Assembly (NCBI GenBank): GCA_003833135.1
Contig: QZLH01000192.1
Location: 157,320-184,015 of the forward strand
DNA length: 26,696 nucleotides
Direction: 5' to 3'
DNA from: Oehlia diaphana
Lineage: Eukaryota; Glomeromycota; Glomeromycetes; Glomerales; Glomeraceae
The notes under the pieces are model-generated. The model did no database searches. It saw nothing but the letters and a program-made list of their open reading frames with translations, and was not told the DNA's origin. How positions within the stretch are numbered: position 1 is the stretch's first letter; the number at the start of each line of letters is the position of its first letter. The translations under genes were made by a program, and so were the position numbers. Of the stretch, positions 1 through 8,598 are shown in pieces.

Positions 1-53
1 AAATTTAAAAAGGAAAAAAAAAAAAAAAAAAAAAAAAGAAGAGAATCTCTAAA

Positions 54-1424
54 ATGATGAGAGGTTATTCATTAGAACAAGATCTAAGATTATTATTTAA
101 TAATCCAAAGTATAGTGATATAGAAATTATATGTAAAGATGAAAAGAAATTATACGCATCAAGAATTATTTTAGCAGCAAGATCAGAAGTATTTGATGGA
201 TTACTTTATAATGGAATGAAAGAAAGTTATGAAAATCAAATTACTTTTCCAACAATTTATTCTTCTGGAATGGAAATTATATTGGAATATGCTTATATTG
301 GTTCAATTAAAAAAGAATCTTTAACTAAAGATAATATAATTGAAGCTTTTAATACTGCTGACTATTTTCAATTAGTAAAACTTCAAGAATTTATAATTAA
401 AACTATTAAATATACTATAGAAGATAATTACAAAGATAATTATTTACCTGAATTGTTGTCTAAAGCTGTAGATATAATGGTATTATCAGAAGATAATATT
501 CTCCTTAATTTACTGGTTGAAACAGTAGCAACTACTCCATTAAATACTATTGAATTTGGTCGATTATCTATTAAAGCCCTTCAATATCTCTTATCTTGTA
601 CACATAAAAAAAAGAAACCTTTTGCAACCCCGGAATATGAAGTTTTTCGATATAGTGCCATTCTTGTAGCAAAAAATATTTCTAATAATACATATAAAAT
701 TCTAATAAAGCTGTTACCAACTTTAGAACAATTAGAGAATTCAATCAAAGTAAACAATAAATTAATTACTAATCATAAAAAACTTGCTAAAGAATTGGAG
801 TCTTTAGTTAAATTTATTGATTTCAAACGGATTAAGGAACAAATAATAACTGATATTATTGAACCATTAGAAATTACTCCAACTGTAATTGTTTATCGAT
901 CAAATAACAAAGTTTTCAATAATATTCGTGGAATATCATGTTTATATGAGTTCGCTTATGTTTGGGATAAGTCAGCATGTGGATCAAAACTTCTTATTAA
1001 GGATAATGGTAAAGTTGTGATTGCACAAAAGGATTGTACTTCCCGACAATCCGTTAGAGCTAAAATAGAATTTGAAGACGAAGGAGTTATTGAATGGAAT
1101 GTCATCATTAAGAAAGATGGTCGTGCTTGGATTGGAGTGTGTGCATCAGAGAATATTAATTATAACCTTGTAGCAGATGATTCTAAAATATTGGGAATAG
1201 GTTATAGTGGTAAATATTCTAACTCAAAGTATCTTAGTCCATTTGAAGATAATACAATTATTACTTGTCATTTAGATATGAATAAAAGAACTTGTGCTTT
1301 TACAGTCAATGGTAATAAGTATCAAGATTTATTGAAGTGGAATCCATCATCAAAAGTTTATCCAATAGTATCTTTACTTTACCCTGGTCAGCTTCAAATT
1401 CAACCCATTTCTTATAATAAGTGA
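54..1424 (+). CDS. BTB-BACK-SPRY domain protein (paralogue A)
   Basis: Intronless ORF of 456 aa. Residues about 20-118 form a BTB/POZ fold (SDIEIICKDEKKLYASRIIL, then RSEVFDGLLYNGM), about 135-275 look like a BACK helical region, and about 303-452 are a SPRY/B30.2-type beta-sandwich, best seen in WDKSACGSKLLIKDNGK and HLDMNKRTCAFTVNG near residues 406-420. BTB-BACK proteins generally dimerise and often bind Cullin-3 as substrate adaptors; here SPRY would take the place of Kelch as the target-binding part. That role is inference. Two adjacent ATGs start the frame; the second (position 57) aligns with the start of the downstream paralogue. A 28-base run of A lies just upstream, so little promoter is visible. 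An AATAAA at 1493 is a possible polyadenylation signal. The family is very numerous in Glomeromycotina. Confidence 0.93.
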   Translation: MMRGYSLEQDLRLLFNNPKYSDIEIICKDEKKLYASRIILAARSEVFDGLLYNGMKESYENQITFPTIYSSGMEIILEYAYIGSIKKESLTKDNIIEAFNTADYFQLVKLQEFIIKTIKYTIEDNYKDNYLPELLSKAVDIMVLSEDNILLNLLVETVATTPLNTIEFGRLSIKALQYLLSCTHKKKKPFATPEYEVFRYSAILVAKNISNNTYKILIKLLPTLEQLENSIKVNNKLITNHKKLAKELESLVKFIDFKRIKEQIITDIIEPLEITPTVIVYRSNNKVFNNIRGISCLYEFAYVWDKSACGSKLLIKDNGKVVIAQKDCTSRQSVRAKIEFEDEGVIEWNVIIKKDGRAWIGVCASENINYNLVADDSKILGIGYSGKYSNSKYLSPFEDNTIITCHLDMNKRTCAFTVNGNKYQDLLKWNPSSKVYPIVSLLYPGQLQIQPISYNK

Positions 1425-1749
1425 TTTACGTTGATACGTATAATTTACTATTTTTAACGTAGTATACTATGTTCCTATGTTATATTTTTGTTAATAAATG
1501 ATTAATAATAAAATTTTTAATTGCAAATTGTGAATGTGAATATTGAATATTGAAGTAAAATTATATTTAATAATAATGATTTTTTTTTTTCACCAGATTT
1601 TATAACATTTGTATAAATTGTCATTATTACAAATGTCCAAATAAAATTAAATAATTTAAACTTATTAAATTTTTATCCTATCAATTATTTTACATAAAAT
1701 CTCTAACGTATAGTGTGTAAAAATTTTGAAATTTTATAATTTTATATCA
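1425..1749. other. Intergenic spacer downstream of the first BTB gene
   Basis: A+T-rich spacer without coding signal. It holds an AATAAA at 1493-1498 that may serve as the poly(A) signal of the upstream gene, plus homopolymer runs of T. I see nothing else in it. Confidence 0.5.
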
Positions 1750-1791
1750 ATTTTAGCAACAAGATCGGAAGTATTTGATTGAATGAAAATA
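1750..1791 (+). pseudogene. Relic of a BTB gene (fragment)
   Basis: The bases coding ILATRSEVFD, followed at once by a stop, match the BTB core of the two neighbouring genes (ILAARSEVFDG), including many identical third positions. After the GAT codon the sequence jumps to TGAATGAAAATAAGT, which resembles the later GGAATGAAAGAAAGT of the intact copies, so about 14 bases seem deleted. The homology cannot be followed on either side. It looks like the last piece of a third tandem BTB copy. Confidence 0.6.
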
Positions 1792-1893
1792 AGTAATAAA
1801 CCAAGTTTCTTTGACATTCTTTCTGTAAAAAGAAGTCATATTAGGACGTTGTTTATACGGGAACTTTATAAATGATAATCAAAGGGATCGGAA

Positions 1894-2075
1894 CTTACTA
1901 TATAAAGTAAAGTGCATCAAATGACTGTAATTCACATGATTTAAAACAATATATTTTCTATGGAATCTAACTTACCATATAAAGTAAAGTAAGTGCATCA
2001 AATGATGCAATTCACATGATCTATACAATAAAAATCTAACTTACCATATAAAGTAAATTAATTGCATCAAATGAT
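1894..2075. repeat. Three-copy direct repeat of about 70-77 bp
   Basis: Three units begin at 1894, 1971 and 2040, each with the core CTTACYATATAAAGTAAA followed by GTGCATCAAATGA or close to it, and in the first two AATTCACATGAT. The third unit is truncated. The repeat lies between the BTB paralogues, 320-500 bp upstream of the second one. No coding frame runs through it. Confidence 0.75.
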
Positions 2076-2261
2076 TTTAAATCTAATTTTTTACGGCGGC
2101 GATCGAATCATAAATTTAAACTCAAACTCCTATAGCTGAGCGATTGTTAGCAAGTATATGCAAATTATGCAATAAATTGCATATTATAAACGTTTATTTT
2201 CTTAAAATGAATCACTAGAAGAAATATTACAATATTACGATGTTACAAGTGCTACAAACTA

Positions 2262-2301
2262 ACGCGTTACGCGTATTATACGTAGTATATTGCACACGCG
2301 T
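2262..2301. promoter_or_regulatory. Cluster of three ACGCGT hexamers upstream of the second BTB gene
   Basis: ACGCGT occurs at 2262-2267, 2269-2274 and 2296-2301, that is 96-135 bp before the ATG at 2397. In yeasts ACGCGT is the MluI cell-cycle box bound by MBF (Mbp1-Swi6). In so A+T-rich a region three copies in 40 bp stand out. Binding in this fungus is inference; the surrounding stretch is generally enriched in CG-containing palindromes. Confidence 0.35.
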
Positions 2302-2396
2302 TATTTGTTACGCAAGTGTTACAGGTCTAGATTATTTAAGTCGCTTGAACTCGGAAAAATGTAATTATCGATTTATTGACTACTCTCTTTTTAAAG

Positions 2397-3773
2397 ATGA
2401 AAGGATATTCATTAGAACAAGATCTAAGATTATTATTTAATAATCCAAAGTATAGTGATATAGAAATTTTATGTAAAGATGAAAAGAAATTATATGCATC
2501 CAGGGTAATATTAGCGGCAAGATCAGAAGTATTTGATGGGTTATTTTATAATGGAATGAAAGAAAGTTATGAAAATCAAATTTTCTTTCCAACAGTTGAT
2601 TCTTCTACAATGGAAATTATATTAGAATATACTTATACTGGATCTATTAAGGAGGAATGTTTAACAATTGATAATATAGTTGAAGCTTTTAGTGCAGCAG
2701 ACTATTTTCAATTACTAAAACTTCAAGAGTTTATAATTAGAACTGTTAAAAATACTTTAGAAAAGGATTATAAAAATAATTATTCACCTGAATTGTTTTC
2801 TAAAGTTGTAGATACAATGGTATTGACAGAAAATAATGTTCTTCTTAATTTATTAGTTGAAACGGTATCAACTATTCCACTAAATACCATTGAATTTGGT
2901 CGATTATCTATTAAAGCCCTTCAATATCTCTTATCTTGTACGCATAAAAAGAAGAAACCCTTTGCAACTCCCGAATATGAAGTTTTTCGGTATAGTGCCA
3001 TTCTTGCAGCAAAACAAGTTTCTAATGATGCATTTATAACACTTACGAAGCAGTTACCAACATTAAAACAAATAAATAAATCATACAAAGTAAAAAATGG
3101 ATCATCTGATGATTTGAATCGACAAGAAATCGCCAAAGAATTGAAACCTTTGGTTAAATTTATTGATTTCGGACAAATTCAAATTAAAATAATAATTGAT
3201 ATTATTGAGCCTTTAGAAATAACTCCTAGTGTAAGGGTTTATGGACATCAAATTAGATCACAAAATTCGGACGTAAATTATATCCGTGGAATACCATCAT
3301 TATATAAATTTGCTTACGTTTGGGACAGATCAAGATGTGGATCTAATTTAATTATTGAAGATAATGGGGAAGTTGTGCAGGCAGCAAGCGATTGTAGAAA
3401 CTATCAAAGTGTTAAAGCAAAAATCGCATTTGAAAGTAAGGAACTTTTTGAATGGGAGATCACTGTCGAAGTATTTCGAGACACCGTCTGGGTGGGGTTA
3501 ACTTCGAGGAAAGGTTTCGCCTGGGCGGTAGGTTCAGATGGGTCATATTATAATGCTGACTCTAAAACAAAGGAAAAAACTAAAAACTATTGTCGGCCTT
3601 TCGGACAAGGCACAAAAGTTATTGTTCATTTAGATATGAATAAAAGAACTTGTGCTTTTACGGTTGATAATATTAGATACCCTATAATATCAAAATGGAA
3701 TAACCTACCATCAAAAGTTTATCCACTAGTATTTTTAAATTATCCTAGTCGGATTCGAATTCAACCTCGGTAG
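2397..3773 (+). CDS. BTB-BACK-SPRY domain protein (paralogue B)
   Basis: Intronless ORF of 458 aa. I place the start at ATG 2397 (MKGYSLEQDLRLLFNNPKYS), because it aligns with the second ATG of the upstream copy; the frame is open further upstream but without another ATG. BTB occupies about residues 18-117, BACK about 133-280, and SPRY about 305-455, with WDRSRCGSNLIIEDNG and HLDMNKRTCAFTVDN as marks. Compared with the first copy the BTB start and one BACK block are almost identical in DNA, while the SPRY part has diverged strongly and gained an insertion around SDGSYYNADSKTKEKTK. That fits diversification of the target-binding domain. The three ACGCGT hexamers lie about 100 bp upstream, and AATAAA at 3880 may be the poly(A) signal. 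Confidence 0.93.
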   Translation: MKGYSLEQDLRLLFNNPKYSDIEILCKDEKKLYASRVILAARSEVFDGLFYNGMKESYENQIFFPTVDSSTMEIILEYTYTGSIKEECLTIDNIVEAFSAADYFQLLKLQEFIIRTVKNTLEKDYKNNYSPELFSKVVDTMVLTENNVLLNLLVETVSTIPLNTIEFGRLSIKALQYLLSCTHKKKKPFATPEYEVFRYSAILAAKQVSNDAFITLTKQLPTLKQINKSYKVKNGSSDDLNRQEIAKELKPLVKFIDFGQIQIKIIIDIIEPLEITPSVRVYGHQIRSQNSDVNYIRGIPSLYKFAYVWDRSRCGSNLIIEDNGEVVQAASDCRNYQSVKAKIAFESKELFEWEITVEVFRDTVWVGLTSRKGFAWAVGSDGSYYNADSKTKEKTKNYCRPFGQGTKVIVHLDMNKRTCAFTVDNIRYPIISKWNNLPSKVYPLVFLNYPSRIRIQPR

Positions 3774-4071
3774 TAAATTATTATGACTTGTACTGTACGT
3801 TCAAATCATTTGAGACGCGATTTATTATGTATACTCTATGATCGCGTATAATTTATACTAGTTATGAGTCATCATGATCAATAAAAAATAAATATTATCA
3901 ATCAGCGTTTAATCATAGTTATTTATAAATTACATCTCAAAAAAACTATATAAATCCTTAACCTTTCCCTTGTTTTTTACAACTAAAAAAATTTTTTGTT
4001 GCTCTATTAACGACAATAACCCTTTATTTCTATATCCAAAATTTTTTTTTAAAAAAAAAATATCAACACAA
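3774..4071. other. Intergenic spacer with possible poly(A) signal
   Basis: Noncoding spacer after the second BTB gene. AATAAA at 3880-3885 is a plausible poly(A) signal. A T9/A10 run at 4042-4060 lies directly before the next ATG at 4072. Confidence 0.5.
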
Positions 4072-4535
4072 ATGCAGTCAACTTCAATACAAGATTTACC
4101 GTCAAGACATCTTGAATCACAAGACTTTGGCCAATAACTCAGGCAACTGTTACAAAACAAACAATACGAACAAATCCGACAACTATTAAAAAATCTGATT
4201 ATACTATACAAGAACCTTTAGCTAGTCCTGGAATTGCCACAAATTTATTATATAATTTTGTAGAACTTGCTATCTATACTTCCGCTTTTGCCACTGATGC
4301 TATAAATACATTAAACGTGGTTCATTCAACGAGACGAAATTATACTAGTTACGATAATGAAATCTTACAAATCGACGATGATGATGAAAATGTCTATGAT
4401 CATAATAAAAAAGATGATTCTACTTGGGGTGAAAATGTAGAAAATATTGAAGAAGAATCGGATGGCCAGAGGTATCTAATACAGGTAGTATCGCCCTGCG
4501 ATCAAGATTCTGAACTCATTGAACTCATTTTTTAG
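4072..4535 (+). pseudogene. Short hypothetical protein, one frameshift
   Basis: An ATG at 4072 opens 21 codons (start MQSTSIQDLPSR) that end at TAA 4135-4137. An overlapping frame, shifted by one base, is open from 4116 to the TAG at 4533-4535. It codes a Thr/Ser-rich stretch, a short hydrophobic part (NLLYNFVELAIYTSAFATDA) and an acidic tail rich in Asp and Glu (IDDDDENVYDH, ENIEEESDG). A single base gain would join the two into about 155 aa. I recognise no family. It may be a young pseudogene, a sequencing error in a small real gene, or chance; the acidic codon pattern over more than 100 codons argues mildly for past coding. Confidence 0.4.
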
Positions 4536-5347
4536 CTTCGAGAGCTATTTTATGTTTTATTTTTTTTAAAAAAATTAAATGTTTATAATAAATGGTTTTT
4601 TTTTGAAATGTTCCTTGTGGATAAATGCGCTTAGCTTAGCTTTACGGTATTTCTGTATTGTATGTCACAAATCACAATTGCTTTTTACTATGAACAAATT
4701 TATACTGTAATATAATATCGGTTGACTCTACTGTATATGAATAATTTTTTTTTTATTTATTTTTAACAACTTATACAAGCCACCGATCTTTTATTGATAC
4801 GCAGTATATCAATCATAATTACAGTATATAGTATTTATAAATTATAGATCGATCTGTCACTAATTAATTTCATTTGAAAAATCATACAAGTATTACTTAC
4901 ATAAAAGCTTTCGCGAGATACAGAAATTGCTTATGACAGTCCTCACCAGTGAAATAATTCGTCAATGAGAATGCGAAGCTGAAGACATTTTTTTTGTTTA
5001 TAGCGAATCAAATAATAACGGTGGCTTAGCTATCTTATCTCAAGGCAGATATTATTGGTTAATTATCTCGTGATTTATGGTAAACTGGATTTCCCGTGGT
5101 ATGACAACATCATGCGAAGCTAATGTGAAAATAATTTAGCCTTGGACCTAAAAAGCAAAATATTTCTCAATAAATACAATACCCAATATTTCTTTTATCA
5201 TTTATCTAATATTTTATATTTTCCGTCATAGGCTAGGGCACTTTGTACATCCTTGTGTAATAACACAAAGCAAGAATTCATTTGTTCGATCATCAATTCT
5301 TCGCACAAAAAAAGAAATTCATTTGTTCGTTTGTAGTACAATCAAAT
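4536..5347. other. Intergenic region without recognised gene
   Basis: About 0.8 kb, less A+T-rich than the surroundings between about 4900 and 5160. The word ATGCGAAGCT occurs twice, near 4970 and 5113. I find no long frame, splice pattern or RNA gene. Confidence 0.5.
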
Positions 5348-5470
5348 TAGTCATTTAAAATTATTTCATTTAGTCATTTAAAAAATCATTTTCATCTAGT
5401 CATTTAATGTTCATCTAGTTTTCATCTGGTCATTTAAACTATTTTCATCTAATCATTTAAAAATTATTTT
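5348..5470. repeat. Five-copy short tandem repeat (TAGTCATTTAAA)
   Basis: Five variants of TAGTCATTTAAA joined to TTTTCATC-type linkers at intervals of about 22-30 bp. A sixth divergent copy (AGTTAGTCACTTAAAAT) lies near 5585. The array lies upstream of the membrane-protein gene. Confidence 0.65.
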
Positions 5471-5503
5471 AAGTACATTGTTCAGTTGACTTCAAATATA
5501 TCG

Positions 5504-5576
5504 AAATGCATGGTAGCACTTCTCGTTATTTTCTTATCGGGATTAAAAATGCATGGTAGCACTTGGACTATATAAA
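5504..5576 (+). promoter_or_regulatory. Candidate promoter: duplicated 18-mer plus TATA box
   Basis: The 18-mer AAATGCATGGTAGCACTT occurs at 5504-5521 and again, identical, at 5547-5564. It is followed at once by TATATAAA at 5569-5576, about 117 bp before the ATG at 5693 of the next gene. The order of a repeated element followed by a TATA box fits a core promoter. ATGCAT within the 18-mer is itself a palindrome. Confidence 0.5.
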
Positions 5577-5692
5577 TGGATCAAGTTAGTCACTTAAAAT
5601 CAAAAGCGTACGAACTTTCGCATATTTAAACCTACACGCATCTGTATATTTATTTCATTAATCGATTCTTTTTTTAAATTAAAATAATCGAA

Positions 5693-6480
5693 ATGATTTC
5701 AATTGAGAAAGTTAGATTTGATAAATGCTGGTGATGTATTCATAAAAAGAATATATATATATATATACACATATAAAAAAGATTGTCTTGAAACTAAATT
5801 CTTATATTTCTGATATTTCTTAGCCTCTGTATTTCTCTCCAATTTGGAGCTTACGTTGCTGCAATTTGGTTTGCTATTTGGAATTTTTACATTGGTGGCC
5901 TTGTAATAAAAAATAAGGATAAACGTAAGTTATTCATTTAAAATTTAAAATGAAATTTTAATGGCCCTGATAACTAAATAAATTTTTTTAAAAAAATTTA
6001 GCGCGATCAGTTAATGCTTACGAAGGAATTGCTGGAATAATTATTGGTGTATTTTATATATCGTTGGGTTTTGCTGCACTTTGTGGTATTCATGGTATTT
6101 ATTACAAAAAAGCAGGCGAAGTAAAAGTTCTTACAAAATTCACTTTCCTTAGCTTATTAGTGTATGTACTGTTTAGTATCATCGAGATTATTCTGTTATT
6201 AAATGTTGTTGGTTATCAGAAGTATTGTAGAAGTTTAAATCCTGAACATCCTTCATACGAAGAATATTGTTATCCTTTTGCTAGATGGGGTATTACTTTT
6301 GCAGTTGGTGTAATCTTTGGTGTAAGTATTCATGATTATGAATAATAATTTTTTTTTTTATTAATGAAAAATTCATTTTTTTCGTAGGGTTATCTTTCTA
6401 TCGTGCTCAGATCTTACAGTAAAGAACTTAAAGAACAAACGCCAAATGTTTTTATGACGAATATGACGAATACATCTTAA
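5693..6480 (+). CDS. Four-helix (tetraspan) membrane protein, 183 aa, four exons
   Basis: Exons at 5693-5730, 5824-5924, 6002-6321 and 6388-6480 join in phase to 183 aa; introns are 93, 77 and 66 nt with GT-AG ends (GTGATG, GTAAGT and GTAAGT donors; CTGAT lies before the first acceptor). The protein starts MISIEKVRFDKCCLC and has four hydrophobic segments at about residues 14-41, 55-80, 93-117 and 142-160. The loop before the last segment holds two Cys (122 and 136) that could pair, and the tail is short and polar. KCCLC at the start of helix 1 is a likely palmitoylation site. I know similar small tetraspan proteins as uncharacterised families in AM fungi but can name no function. The first exon is supported by reading frame, hydrophobic continuity and the promoter, not by transcript data. 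AATAAA at 6565 may end the mRNA. Confidence 0.82.
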
Positions 6481-6734
6481 TGACGTTTATTATCATCACG
6501 TAACTTATGAGTTAGTTGTAAATTTACTATAGGTTTTTATTATATTTTGTAACATATATTGTAAAATAAACATCAGGATTTTTCAAAATTTACTAAAATT
6601 TCCTATTCAACACAAATTATTTTAAAAAGAAATTTTTTTTTTATTAAATTTTATTTTTTTTTTTTTGTTATAAACCAGCCAAATTGATATCAGCCAAAAG
6701 GTACTGCATTAAGATTGAGAGATGAATAAATCAC

Positions 6735-8205
6735 CCATTTTTTCATTTTTTCACTACCATGAGATGCACAAAGGTTGATTTGCTTAATAATTAGTGAAAA
6801 AGTACCTAAAAATTCAATTTTAATTTAGCAAAAAGTACTAAGGTATAATTAAGTACTTTTTAAGAGATTTTTTAAAATGTTGAATTTGTGAAAAATAATC
6901 ATATAAAATGGTATATTATCTAATCAAAATTCCATTTTCGGAGCGGGTTAACTAACAGAAAATGGGTTAAAAATCGATTTCTTTTGTAATTCCTTAATTT
7001 CTACTGTGCAATTTTTGGCCAGAATTATGATCACGAATTTGCAAGAAATAATCATTTTTTATAATATTAAATGCACTATTATCTAATCAAAATTTCATTT
7101 TCAGAATAGGTTTTCTATTATAAAATAGATTAAAAATGTATTTTAATTTTTCACAAAGAAATTTTCTTACTTAAAAAATTTTGATAGTTGATTCTGATAG
7201 ATCTAATAAAAAATTACTGATTTTTTTCACCATTATAAAATGCACAAAGGTCAATTTACTTAACAAAATTTCAATTTCAGATGGAGTTAATTAATAAAAA
7301 AGTATCTAAAAATTCAATTTTAATATTAGCAAAAAGTATCAAGAGGGTAATCAGGTACTTTTTATGATTTTTTAAAATGTCAAATTTGCAAAAAATAATT
7401 ATATGTTTAAATGTAAAATGATCAATTATCTAATCAAAATTTCATTTTCAAAGTAGGTTAACTAATAGAAAATAAATTAAAAATCCATTTTTTTTATAAT
7501 TTCTTAATTTCTACTGTGCAATTTTTGGCCAGAATTATGACTAAAATTTTGTATTTTTGATGAAATTTTAAATCATAAATATGCAAAAAATAGAAAAAAT
7601 AGTCACTTTTTATGATGTTAAATATCCTATTATTTAATGAAATTTTATTTTTAGAATAGGTTTTCTATTATAAAATAGATTAAAAATGTATTTTAATTTT
7701 TTACAAAAAAATTTCCTTATTTGAAAAATTTTGATAATTAATTAATTAATTCTGATAGATCTAATAAAAAATTACTGATTTTTTTTACCATTATAAAATG
7801 CACAAAGGTCAATTTATTTAATAAAATTTCAATTTCAGATGGAGTTAATTAATAAAAAAGCATCTAAAAATTCAATTTTAATTTTAGCAAAAAGTATCAA
7901 GGAGGTAATCAGGTAAACATATAATTATTTTTTGCAAATTTGATATTTTAAAAAATCATAAAGTTTAAATGTAAAATGATCAATTATCTAATCAAAATTT
8001 CATTTTTAAAGTAGGTTAACTAATAGAAAATAAATTAAAAATCCATTTTTTTATAATTTCTTAATTTCTACTGTGCAATTTTTAGCTAGAGTTATGACCA
8101 AATTTTTTGTATTTTTGATGAAATTTTAAATCATGAATATGCAAAAAATAGTTATTTTTTATGATGTTAAATGTACTATTATTTAATGAAATTTTTTTTT
8201 TAAAA
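6735..8205 (+). repeat. R1 tandem array, left part (about three units)
   Basis: An A+T-rich sequence repeats with a period of about 510-560 bp. The best-kept word, CTGTGCAATTTTTGGCCAG, recurs at about 7003, 7513 and (diverged) 8071. Other shared words are TTACTGATTTTTTTCACCA, GCACAAAGGTCAATTTA, AAAAGTATCAAG and GGTTAACTAATAGAAAAT. The first unit is partly deleted. No unit has a coding frame. The array continues after two insertions, at 12025 and 13583. Unit boundaries are approximate. Confidence 0.85.
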
Positions 8206-8216
8206 TAGATTTTCTA
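8206..8216. repeat. Left target-site duplication (11 bp) of the DNA transposon
   Basis: TAGATTTTCTA here is identical to 12014-12024. Uninterrupted R1 units carry one copy only (for example GGTTTTCTATTATAAAATAG near 7111), so this is a duplicated insertion site. Confidence 0.88.
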
Positions 8217-8598
8217 GCATAGCGGACATCCCTATTTTATTACAATTTTAACGATTATTTGCCAATCATTTATTTGATTATATCACATAATATAAATGCT
8301 ATTGCTGAAAAAATATACATAATAATATATGCTCAAATTTTATAAATAATTTAAATTTAGTTTTAATTTGTTGTATATTAAATTTCATTAGAATTGAATT
8401 GTTATTGAGTAACTTTTATTAGTAGCAACTTTTAATATATTGAATTTTTATCAGATATTTACTTTTATTAATTATAAACTAATATAATTAACTATCTTTG
8501 CATAAAATTGATTATTTATACTTTGTAGATTCTTTTAAAAAACTAATAAACTAATAATAAAGTTTATTTAATTATATTATAATACTGTTATAATTTAA

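Noticed and set aside
2240..2440. 66-codon + strand frame overlapping the second BTB gene start
   Set aside because: It runs out of frame into the BTB gene, which is clearly the real one.
2921..3136. Minus-strand frame within the second BTB gene
   Set aside because: Antisense shadow of the BACK region.
3930..4211. 93-codon minus-strand frame rich in Cys
   Set aside because: Antisense to the frameshifted acidic ORF. The Cys come from complementing Thr/Gln-rich codons, and it crosses a homopolymer joint.
5751..5767. Functional meaning of the AT dinucleotide run
   Set aside because: It lies inside the first intron of the membrane-protein gene and looks like an ordinary microsatellite.
6064..6345. 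Single-exon 93-residue membrane protein
   Set aside because: It is the central exon of the 183-residue four-exon gene. The GTAAGT donors and phase-compatible exons on both sides make the spliced model better.
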